A stretch of 5,337 nt of DNA from Candidatus Cloacimonadota bacterium (GTDB taxonomy: Bacteria > Cloacimonadota > Cloacimonadia > Cloacimonadales > Cloacimonadaceae), in contig JAAYQD010000092.1 in assembly GCA_012519465.1 (NCBI GenBank), positions 1 to 5,337 on the forward strand, written 5' to 3'. How positions within the stretch are numbered: position 1 is the first letter of the stretch; each line of letters starts with the position of its first letter. Of the stretch, positions 1 to 5,337 are shown piece by piece. The translations under genes were made by a program, and so were the position numbers. The notes under the pieces were generated by a model that was not told where the DNA came from, did no database searches, and worked only from the letters and a program-made list of their open reading frames with translations.

Positions 1-1
1 A

Positions 2-2275
2 GTCAAAAGAACATTTTTAGCGTTGTTGATCGGTATGTATGTGTTAGGCTTAACAGCTCTTACGTTACCGGAGTTAAAATATCAAGTATCTATGCTCACA
101 GATATCGACTACCTTACAACGGAAGTGGACGGTGAAGAGGTGGTATTGGATGAGGATTTTGAGCAGGCAAATCAGCTTTTTATCCAGTTTGTCTTGGAAG
201 AAGATGATTTGGACGATCTGGAAGAAGCCGTCTTTTATTGGGAAGAGCTGATGCCTGAGGAATGTGAGGCATGGCTGGAAGAGCAAACTTCACACATTGG
301 TTCTTCACCAAAGCTTTTATATCTTTGGCTTCTGTTTCAGGAGGATCCATTATCCAACATCAATGCCGCCCGTCATCTCATCCAAAACTATCCCCATGAG
401 GTGTATGGCTATCGCTTGATGCTGCTTACTTATACACAAAATCTACCCGTCACCCAGATAGCCGATGATGAGGATGCTGCCAGGGAAATGCTTGCCCTCG
501 ATATCTCCCACATGCTTACCTATTACCAGGGCTTCCCCAATGATACCTACCACCGCATGGCTGGCATCTTTGCTTATAACCACATGCAGCAGATGGATAC
601 TGCCAAGGATATCCTAAAAAGTGCATTCTTTGATAATGACAGATGGATAGACCTCATCGATATCAATGCCATGCAGCCCATTGACGAATATCACGAATTG
701 ATGGCTTACTTTTTACAGCTCTTCAAAAACAACACTTATCAGGGAGCAAGGGAAGATTTGGGGCTGGATTTGATGGAATATCTGGGCGAATACTATTTTG
801 ACAACCAGCTATACGAGCAAGCCATTGATGTGTTGATTGCTGCTGATGGCTCTGCCCCGGATTATTTCTATCAGCGTTATATGCTGGCATCCAGCCTGAT
901 AGAAATAGGTGACAAACAGCGCGCCACCCAGGTGGTGCTGTATGATGAAAATGCAGAATATGCCAGCATGTTTATGGATTTTTGGCGTCAATATCTGAAC
1001 CCCAATCTATACGTGATTTATCAAGACTTGTTAGAAGATAACGACACCATTTTGGCTCGCTATCTGCTGGGCAAGCTGGAGCCTAATGGCTTGAACTCTC
1101 TGGCAGCTGCCCGCCAAATCCTGAGGATTGATCGTCTCTCTCCCCTTGGTTATGGACTTTTGAGTCAAACCTATTGGGGTTACTTTACATCAGAAGGGGC
1201 AAAGGGAAATGAGCGTGAGCAATGGTTAAAAGAATTCTCCTTGGATAAAGGCAGAATCCGTGCTTATTATCTCCGCTTTCCAGATGATAAAGATGCCAGC
1301 CAAGCCTATATGCTGTTACAAATCCTGAGTAACAACAGTGAAAACGTACTTGAAATAGTAAAAAAGGAACTGGAGACCAATCCACTTGGTGATACCATCC
1401 AAGAGGCAGAAATAATAGTGGCGGATACGGGGAATTTTGATCTATTGTGGGATATCAATGCTGCTGCGGTGAAAAAGTATACCGAGATAGCTATTTTGAA
1501 TCCTCAAGAAGCCCCCTCTTTTGAGATATTGGGCTTTGCTCACGTGCTTTATATCACAGGCCATTTTGACGAACTGATTGCCCGGGTGAATGCCAATCCC
1601 GATTGGCTGCTGGAAGAAGACGTGCAATATATGGCGGTAAATTCTAACCTCTATCAGGAAAACTATGGCGATGCAATCGCTCTGCTGCACATGATGTTGA
1701 CTGCCGAAACTGTTTACCCCATGGATGTGTTGCAACTGGAGGATGAACCCATAGCCGAGCACCCGGATTGGCGTGCATTGGAAGCGTATGCCCGCGAATT
1801 GTGGGGTGATGATACCGAGGCTGAGGAAAGCTTTGAAGAGGCTACTGCAGACTTCTATCCTGCCCCGGGTTGGACTTTGCCCGATATTGACGGCAATCTG
1901 GTTTCTCTATCAGACTTCCGTGGCAAAATTGTGATCTTGGATTTTTGGGCTACATGGTGTGGACCCTGCACCAGAGCCATGCCGGTGCTGCATGAATGGA
2001 TGATCAATGATATGCCCCAAGGCGTGGAAGTGTTTTCCATCAATATCTGGGAAGATGACATCAGTGCGTCCACATACTATATGGATGAAAATCAATTTGC
2101 CATGCGTCTGCTTTTTGGTGATGAGCAGATCGCTGAAAATTATCAGGTGGAAGGAATTCCCTGCATCGTAATCATAGATGGTAATGGAATGATCCGCCAC
2201 AGAGAGCTGGGCTTTAACAGCAAATTATCAGACAACCTGAATAAAGTGATAAAAGAGATTAGAGAAGAAGGATAA
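2..2275 (+). CDS. Exported TPR-like protein with C-terminal TlpA/ResA-type thioredoxin domain (5' end outside the window)
   Basis: Likely an envelope thiol-disulfide oxidoreductase; its partner is unknown. The frame is open from base 2, and the first visible residues (VKRTFLALLIGMYVLGLTAL) have the basic then hydrophobic pattern of a signal peptide or membrane anchor. The true start is therefore probably a few codons upstream, not the TTG at 23 or the ATG at 35, which would lose the basic residues. Numbering from the TTG at 23, residues 36-90 are very acidic. About 45-610 are helix-rich with TPR-like units, clearest at 264-306 and 548-606. Residues 612-750 form the thioredoxin fold: an entry segment (PGWTLPDIDG), the redox motif WCGPC at 645-649, and the cis-proline loop GIPC at 711-714. 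A cysteine follows the cis-proline, where Thr is usual. TlpA proteins are commonly under 200 residues, so most of this one is the added helical module. It stands alone before a terminator. The domain call is firm; the substrate is unknown. Confidence 0.88.
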   Translation, partial: VKRTFLALLIGMYVLGLTALTLPELKYQVSMLTDIDYLTTEVDGEEVVLDEDFEQANQLFIQFVLEEDDLDDLEEAVFYWEELMPEECEAWLEEQTSHIGSSPKLLYLWLLFQEDPLSNINAARHLIQNYPHEVYGYRLMLLTYTQNLPVTQIADDEDAAREMLALDISHMLTYYQGFPNDTYHRMAGIFAYNHMQQMDTAKDILKSAFFDNDRWIDLIDINAMQPIDEYHELMAYFLQLFKNNTYQGAREDLGLDLMEYLGEYYFDNQLYEQAIDVLIAADGSAPDYFYQRYMLASSLIEIGDKQRATQVVLYDENAEYASMFMDFWRQYLNPNLYVIYQDLLEDNDTILARYLLGKLEPNGLNSLAAARQILRIDRLSPLGYGLLSQTYWGYFTSEGAKGNEREQWLKEFSLDKGRIRAYYLRFPDDKDASQAYMLLQILSNNSENVLEIVKKELETNPLGDTIQEAEIIVADTGNFDLLWDINAAAVKKYTEIAILNPQEAPSFEILGFAHVLYITGHFDELIARVNANPDWLLEEDVQYMAVNSNLYQENYGDAIALLHMMLTAETVYPMDVLQLEDEPIAEHPDWRALEAYARELWGDDTEAEESFEEATADFYPAPGWTLPDIDGNLVSLSDFRGKIVILDFWATWCGPCTRAMPVLHEWMINDMPQGVEVFSINIWEDDISASTYYMDENQFAMRLLFGDEQIAENYQVEGIPCIVIIDGNGMIRHRELGFNSKLSDNLNKVIKEIREEG

Positions 2276-2294
2276 AGATTATTCCCAAAGAAAT

Positions 2295-2334
2295 AGGCTA
2301 TGCTCTCTAAAGACAGGGGGCATGGCCTTTTTTT
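2295..2334 (+). terminator. Intrinsic terminator of the TlpA-domain gene
   Basis: A 9-bp stem pairs AGGCTATGC (2295-2303) with GCATGGCCT (2320-2328), with one G-U wobble. Further weak C-G and U-G pairs are possible inside the loop. The stem runs directly into seven T residues (2328-2334). It begins 20 bases after the TAA at 2273-2275 and points away from that gene, so it should end plus-strand transcription before the convergent neighbour. Confidence 0.85.
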
Positions 2335-2382
2335 ATGCCTCAAAAAGACATGGGACCCAACTTTTCTTAACCACGAATGAGG

Positions 2383-2397
2383 GCTTGCTGCGTAAGC
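2383..2397. repeat. Small palindrome, left copy
   Basis: GCTTGC-TGC-GTAAGC can fold into a 6-bp stem (one G-U pair) with a three-base loop. It matches the 15-base palindrome at 2505-2519 at 12 of 15 positions in the same orientation. It directly abuts the heptad array that starts at 2398. The two copies bracket about 107 bases of repeats and a hairpin. Function unknown. Confidence 0.5.
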
Positions 2398-2446
2398 TTA
2401 GAGGTTAGAGGTTAGAGGTCAGAGGTCAGAGGTCAGAGGCCAGACC
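2398..2446. repeat. Heptanucleotide tandem repeat, T(T/C)AGAGG, about seven units
   Basis: Seven consecutive 7-base units can be read: three TTAGAGG (2398-2418), three TCAGAGG (2419-2439) and one decayed CCAGACC (2440-2446). The change is directional, as if variants had been amplified in blocks. Two further period-7 traces lie nearby: TTAGGGA then TTAGGTT at 2480-2493, and CCCTGTC followed by CCCTG at 2494-2505. Intergenic heptad arrays are known in other bacteria, for example the STRR repeats of cyanobacteria. Here the array lies beyond the gene 1 terminator and is probably non-coding. Confidence 0.85.
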
Positions 2447-2454
2447 CCAGGGGG

Positions 2455-2473
2455 AGCCAGCCGATGGCTGGCT
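2455..2473. repeat. Perfect 8-bp inverted repeat with a three-base loop
   Basis: AGCCAGCC (2455-2462) and GGCTGGCT (2466-2473) are exact reverse complements around GAT. The stem is GC-rich and should form a stable hairpin in RNA from either strand. No T-run follows on either side, so it is not a standard intrinsic terminator. It sits just after the heptad array, between the two small palindromes. Confidence 0.7.
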
Positions 2474-2504
2474 GAGGTGTTAGGGATTAGGTTCCCTGTC
2501 CCCT

Positions 2505-2519
2505 GCTTGCTAAGCAAGC
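2505..2519. repeat. Small palindrome, right copy
   Basis: GCTTGC-TAA-GCAAGC is a perfect 6-bp inverted repeat with a three-base loop. It is the better-preserved partner of the element at 2383-2397. It immediately follows the 12-base G/C element CCCTGTCCCCTG (2494-2505), which reappears inverted at 4630-4641. Confidence 0.55.
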
Positions 2520-2532
2520 CCGTCCCTTGTTT

Positions 2533-2565
2533 CACCCTTGTCCAGACAAAGGAGAGACAAGGGTG
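2533..2565. repeat. 10-bp perfect stem-loop downstream of the aminotransferase-fold gene
   Basis: CACCCTTGTC (2533-2542) pairs exactly with GACAAGGGTG (2556-2565) around a 13-base loop. It lies 15 bases past the stop codon of the minus-strand gene, where a 3' end structure for that transcript would be expected. There is no U-run after the stem when read on the minus strand. It could be a non-canonical terminator or an RNA-stabilising hairpin, but not a textbook intrinsic terminator. Confidence 0.55.
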
Positions 2566-2580
2566 GCTAACAGGCAAGCA

Positions 2581-4344
2581 TCAGGGATGCACGATGGTGC
2601 CGTTGGTGATTTTATTCATATTATGCACATAAAAGAACATCAATTCATCCAGCTCCGGTTCAAACCTCATCAGGTCAAATTCATCTGCTAATGTGGCTGC
2701 GGCATCATAGGCAGTTTGCAGGGCTGTTTCATAGAGGTGGCTGGCATCTTCGGGACCCTGATAGTGTTCGATGGCAGGGCTGTAAGCGGCATTGATATCC
2801 AGGGATAATGCGGGTTCTTCCGTATAGTTTTTATGATTCCAGGTTCCACAGTGCATATCAAATTCGTAAAGCGGCAAAAACTTGTGCCCATGTTCCAATA
2901 CAAATTTCACGGCATCTATCAGGTAGTTTACCTCGCTTTCTTCCATGGCATAATGCAGGTTTAACCTCACCCATCCGGGTTTGATGCCGTTAAAACGTGA
3001 GTTTACTATCAAACAGCGGTAATAATCCGATTGCTGCTGGCTGATATTCATCAGATAGTGTCCATAAGGTCCGGCGCAGGAGCAGCCCGCACGGGTTTGG
3101 ATGCCAAAGAGATCGTTGATCAGCCGCGTTACAAACCTGGGATGCAGGATGCGATCCTTAAAAACCACGTTAAAAGGCACGATGGGCACCTTTTTGTGTG
3201 CCTCCAGATGACCGTAAAATACAATGCGCTCATCACCTGCAAAGGCATCCATAAACTTTTGGTAATAGTACATTTCCAGATTCTTGATCACATCCAGCCC
3301 CACTTTCTCTTTGATCTGGAAAGACAGCGCCACCCGCAAAGCCTGCAGGATGCCGGGAGTGCCGGGTTTTTCACGGGTCTCTATATCGCTGATATATTCC
3401 TCTTTGCTGGGGGATACATAATCCACGGTGCCGCCACCGGGAACAGTGGGAGGCAGATTTTGGGGATAAATATCTGAATTGAATACGATTATCCCGCTGG
3501 TGCCGGGGCCGCCCAAAAACTTGTGGGGAGAGAGGTAGATGGCATCAAAATAGCTTTCCTCATCCTTGTTCATGTCTATCTTCACATAGGCGGCGCAGGC
3601 GGCATAATCAAAGCAAGCCAAGGCCCCGTGGCGGTGCAGGATGCGTGCCACGTCGTATACGGGAGTAATGAGGCCGCTCACATTGGAGGCTGCTGAAAAC
3701 GAGCCAATCTTGAGCCTGTGGGCATAGCGCTGATCGCCCACGATCTCATCCAGTTTTTCCAAATCCAGCTCGGAATCTTTGTTCATGGGGATTTCCACTA
3801 TTTCACACAGGGTTTGACGCCAGAGAATCTCATTGGAATGATGCTCGTAAGGTCCCACAAAAACCACCGGTTTATTGGCGTGGATGTGGTCAAAAAGAGC
3901 CTGGTTGCAAGACACTCCGGAAGGGTTGCGTTGGATGCAGCTTCTTAAGAATTCGCTCACCCGCTCCCGGGTAGCCGGCGGCCAATATACGCCCAAGATC
4001 TGCAGCAGCTTCACAATGCCTCCGGTGGTGCCGGATTCTGTGAAGATGATTTTGCCTTTGACGCCAGCATTTACAGCCTCTTTGATGCTGTCTTCCGCTT
4101 CTTGCAAGAGCTGGGTCATAGTTTTGCCGGTATAATCATCTTCCGTGTGCGTATTGGCATAGTAACGCAGTATCTTACGAATATAATTCTCGATGGAATT
4201 GAGGCCTCTGCCACTGGCGGTGTAATCCGCATAAACCAAGGGACGTTCCCCAAAAGGAGTGGGAATTGGCATGTTTCTGCCAATAATATCACGCCGCAGC
4301 CAATCAAGTGCGGCAATTTGAGAGGGTGCTTTTTTGATATCCAT
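2581..4344 (-). CDS. PLP-dependent class V aminotransferase-fold enzyme, SufS-like (putative cysteine desulfurase or related lyase)
   Basis: Predicted cytosolic fold-type I PLP enzyme, 587 residues from the ATG at 4344. Visible marks: YADYTASGRG near the start, SGTTGG (104-109, cofactor phosphate loop), EHHSN (167-171, ring-stacking His), Asp246 (pyridine nitrogen), Lys275 in SPHKFLGGPG (Schiff base), GGGT (303-306), GTP (328-330), and RAGCSCAGPYGH (418-429). The last aligns with the SufS loop RxGHHCAxP, making Cys423 the likely catalytic cysteine. Cys421 sits two residues before it, where SufS has His. Arg460 matches the SufS substrate-carboxylate Arg. E. coli SufS is about 406 residues; this protein adds an insertion near 120-146 and a C-terminal extension from about 491. 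The start is uncertain: an ATG at 4395 and a TTG at 4401 lie in frame upstream, but I see no Shine-Dalgarno site for them, while a weak GGA precedes 4344. No Suf or Isc partner gene is in view, so desulfurase activity is inferred; a transaminase, epimerase or selenocysteine-lyase-like role is possible. Confidence 0.88.
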   Translation of the reverse strand: MDIKKAPSQIAALDWLRRDIIGRNMPIPTPFGERPLVYADYTASGRGLNSIENYIRKILRYYANTHTEDDYTGKTMTQLLQEAEDSIKEAVNAGVKGKIIFTESGTTGGIVKLLQILGVYWPPATRERVSEFLRSCIQRNPSGVSCNQALFDHIHANKPVVFVGPYEHHSNEILWRQTLCEIVEIPMNKDSELDLEKLDEIVGDQRYAHRLKIGSFSAASNVSGLITPVYDVARILHRHGALACFDYAACAAYVKIDMNKDEESYFDAIYLSPHKFLGGPGTSGIIVFNSDIYPQNLPPTVPGGGTVDYVSPSKEEYISDIETREKPGTPGILQALRVALSFQIKEKVGLDVIKNLEMYYYQKFMDAFAGDERIVFYGHLEAHKKVPIVPFNVVFKDRILHPRFVTRLINDLFGIQTRAGCSCAGPYGHYLMNISQQQSDYYRCLIVNSRFNGIKPGWVRLNLHYAMEESEVNYLIDAVKFVLEHGHKFLPLYEFDMHCGTWNHKNYTEEPALSLDINAAYSPAIEHYQGPEDASHLYETALQTAYDAAATLADEFDLMRFEPELDELMFFYVHNMNKITNGTIVHP

Positions 4345-4625
4345 GGTTCCATAAATGCGAATGGTTAAATTTGGGCAAGCAAAATAATTGAGCATGTTCA
4401 AAGCTTGGCACTAAAACAGTAATTATGGATAAGGAAATTGGCGGTGATGGCAGTGGTTTAGGCGTGGGTTTGGATGTGTGTAATATGTTGAACGGCAGGT
4501 AAATAGCGCAGTACAATACTATGTGTTGAATAATATCCGCAGTTTGAGGGTACTCTTATAAAATCATCGTAAAGCTCTTTCAATTTTGGGGAATAGCATA
4601 GGAGGAGCTGGCATTCTGCCGCAGA

Positions 4626-4645
4626 GGGACAGGGGACAGGGTGGG
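4626..4645 (+). repeat. Canonical G-quadruplex motif built on a heptad repeat
   Basis: Four G-runs (GGG, GGGG, GGG, GGG) are separated by loops ACA, ACA and T, satisfying the usual G3+N1-7 quadruplex rule on the plus strand. The first part is also a period-7 repeat, GGGACAG twice then GG. Twelve of its bases (4630-4641) recur as the reverse complement at 2494-2505. It ends seven bases before a TTGACA box, so it could affect opening or use of that promoter; this is inference. Confidence 0.7.
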
Positions 4646-4652
4646 TTAGTTC

Positions 4653-4680
4653 TTGACAGCTTGGGCAGGGATGCAATCAT
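4653..4680 (+). promoter_or_regulatory. Candidate sigma70-type promoter for the deacetylase gene
   Basis: A perfect TTGACA box (4653-4658) is followed after 16 bases by AATCAT (4675-4680), which matches four of six bases of TATAAT. It would give an untranslated leader of roughly 105 bases before the ATG at 4794. A rival pair is TTGCAA (4693-4698) with TATAAA (4714-4719), but its 15-base spacer is short. Which, if either, is used cannot be decided from sequence alone. Confidence 0.35.
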
Positions 4681-4762
4681 GGGTTCGAGTGTTTGCAATG
4701 CTCTGTTTTTTCTTATAAAAGAACATAATATCAGTAATACAAACTTTATTGGAACCAACGAT

Positions 4763-4786
4763 GCTACCGGATGGTGGCGCAAGGGG
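4763..4786 (+). promoter_or_regulatory. Ribosome binding site of the deacetylase gene with adjacent upstream hairpin
   Basis: AAGGGG (4781-4786) lies seven bases before the ATG at 4794, good Shine-Dalgarno spacing that decides the start. An in-frame TAA at 4788-4790 rules out any earlier start in this frame. Just upstream, GCTACC (4763-4768) can pair with GGTGGC (4773-4778) around GGAT, a 6-bp stem with one G-U pair. The stem ends two bases before the AAGGGG, so it could influence ribosome access; that role is speculative. Confidence 0.6.
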
Positions 4787-4793
4787 ATAACTC

Positions 4794-5337
4794 ATGAAAA
4801 CATCTACCAATCTTACCATGGTCAATATGTGTGGGCACAGGGTGTTGTATTACCATCACGTGGGGGATGAACCGCATGTGTTTGGCAATGAATACATACA
4901 AGCGCAGCGCTTCCGTGCCTTGCTGCAAAGCATGCAAGATGCCGGCTTCCGCTTTATCTCTATTCATGAAGCCCTACAGGCAAAAACGCCGCCCAAAGGG
5001 ACGCTGAGCCTGTGCAGTGATGACGGGTTTGTGAGTAACTATGAGGAGGCTTTGCCCATCCTGCAAGAGCTAAAGATCCCGCTCACGCTGTTTGTATTGG
5101 GCAAGTGTATCGATAACAAAGCTTTGGCTTGGAATCATGCCTTGGCTTTTGCGCGGCGGAACGCCTCGGAAGAGTTTTTGCAGGAGATCTTGCCGGTAAT
5201 CAGCGATCATTTTGATATCAAAGAGGGGGCAAGCTGGTCGCAGAGCATGTTTAGCATCAGTCAAAAGCACAAGGACGAGCTGATATCCTGGCTGTGGGAA
5301 TATCTTCCCTTTCCCAGTCATGAGGAAATCCTGAGTC
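4794..5337 (+). CDS. Polysaccharide deacetylase (NodB-homology) family protein, N-terminal part, runs off the window
   Basis: NodB-family (carbohydrate esterase 4-like) enzymes remove N- or O-acetyl groups from sugars using a divalent metal. The first 181 residues are visible. They show the family pattern: VLYYHHVGDEP (17-27), a segment rich in F and L leading to GFRFISIHEAL (51-61), the first catalytic motif LCSDDGFVSNY (73-83), and LPILQELKIPLTLFVLG (87-103). Asp76 and Asp77 correspond to the catalytic-base and metal-binding Asp of the usual TFDDG. The usual Phe is Ser75 here. The HxxxH metal-binding motif is not seen by residue 181. Some relatives carry a Trp-containing insertion after motif 1 (here starting near IDNKALAWNH, 106-115), so the motif probably lies beyond the window edge. 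There is no signal peptide, suggesting a cytosolic enzyme acting on a nucleotide- or lipid-linked sugar, perhaps for surface glycan. The substrate is unknown. It starts the plus-strand unit and diverges from the PLP enzyme. Confidence 0.8.
   Translation, partial: MKTSTNLTMVNMCGHRVLYYHHVGDEPHVFGNEYIQAQRFRALLQSMQDAGFRFISIHEALQAKTPPKGTLSLCSDDGFVSNYEEALPILQELKIPLTLFVLGKCIDNKALAWNHALAFARRNASEEFLQEILPVISDHFDIKEGASWSQSMFSISQKHKDELISWLWEYLPFPSHEEILS

Larger units (their letters stand above)
4402..4793. other. Divergent intergenic region with no convincing gene
   Basis: This stretch separates the minus-strand PLP enzyme from the plus-strand deacetylase. Reading frames here are short or run out of frame into the neighbouring genes. 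The neatest is a 25-codon Gly-rich plus-strand frame at 4425-4502 without a Shine-Dalgarno site. The left part (about 4440-4500) is G/T-rich on the plus strand. Around 4600-4645 it becomes strongly G-rich, with AGGAGGA at 4600-4606 (a ribosome-binding-like motif with no ATG, GTG or TTG at proper spacing), a small GGCA-TTC-TGCC inverted repeat (4610-4620) and a quadruplex motif. From about 4700 to 4750 it is AT-rich, as expected ahead of the deacetylase. Promoters for both neighbours should lie here; I cannot place one for the minus-strand gene. Confidence 0.6.

Noticed and set aside
2398..2493. Telomere-like TTAGAGG and TTAGGG-type repeats suggesting a eukaryotic source
   Set aside because: Dense bacterial-style genes, an intrinsic terminator and a Shine-Dalgarno site all argue for bacterial DNA; the array is short and internal.
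2398..2580. Possible CRISPR array
   Set aside because: The repeats are seven bases long and contiguous, with no spacers, and no cas genes are in the window.
3031..3477. A 148-codon open frame on the plus strand inside the PLP-enzyme gene
   Set aside because: It lies wholly antisense to strongly conserved motifs of the PLP enzyme, has no Shine-Dalgarno site that I can see, and its translation shows no recognisable domain.
4425..4502. A 25-codon Gly-rich plus-strand small frame
   Set aside because: No Shine-Dalgarno site precedes it, and its Gly and Val content follows from the G/T-rich strand; too short to support.
4304..4516. A minus-strand frame with a Pro-rich stretch (KPTPKPLPSPP) upstream of the PLP enzyme
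   Set aside because: It is out of frame with the PLP enzyme and overlaps its N-terminus; the Pro-rich look comes from the C-rich strand of the gap.
4681..4700. GGGTTCGAGT resembling a tRNA T-arm
   Set aside because: The flanking bases do not form the five-base T-stem, and no acceptor, D or anticodon arms are present nearby.
4586..4870. A 94-codon plus-strand frame starting with TTG
   Set aside because: It crosses the G-rich repeats and the promoter candidate, then overlaps the well-supported deacetylase start in another frame; no family features are visible.

Overview
The window holds three protein-coding genes. The first and third are cut by the window edges, and the two gaps between genes are rich in repeats. 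Base composition is moderate, the genes use ordinary bacterial signals (a clear Shine-Dalgarno site on gene 3, an intrinsic terminator after gene 1), and there are no tRNA or rRNA genes. An exported TlpA-type thioredoxin with a long helical-repeat front suggests a bacterium with a Gram-negative type envelope. Decay-prone heptad repeats between genes are compatible with an anaerobic metagenomic lineage such as Cloacimonadota, but that placement is a guess; nothing here is diagnostic.

Layout. (1) Positions 2-2275, plus strand: a large exported protein with a signal-peptide-like N-terminus, about 560 residues of mostly helical, partly TPR-like sequence, and a C-terminal TlpA/ResA-like thioredoxin domain with a WCGPC active site. 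It ends in a good intrinsic terminator (2295-2334). (2) Positions 2276-2580: a convergent intergenic region packed with a seven-base tandem repeat, two near-identical small palindromes, an 8-bp perfect hairpin and a 10-bp stem-loop. (3) Positions 2581-4344, minus strand: a PLP-dependent class V aminotransferase-fold enzyme related to SufS-type cysteine desulfurases, with a non-standard Cys-x-Cys active-site loop, an internal insertion and a C-terminal extension of about 95 residues. (4) Positions 4345-4793: a divergent intergenic region with a canonical G-quadruplex motif, a plausible sigma70-type promoter and a hairpin next to a ribosome binding site. (5) Positions 4794-5337, plus strand: the N-terminal part of a NodB-type polysaccharide deacetylase that runs off the window.

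The genes do not look like one operon: genes 1 and 2 converge, and genes 2 and 3 diverge. No shared pathway can be read from them. Genes 1 and 2 both carry thiol or sulfur chemistry signatures, but the convergent order gives no support for a functional link. I see no convincing new multi-gene system. The more unusual items are the variant enzyme of gene 2, the cysteine next to the cis-proline in gene 1, and the heptad and G-quadruplex repeats in the two gaps.
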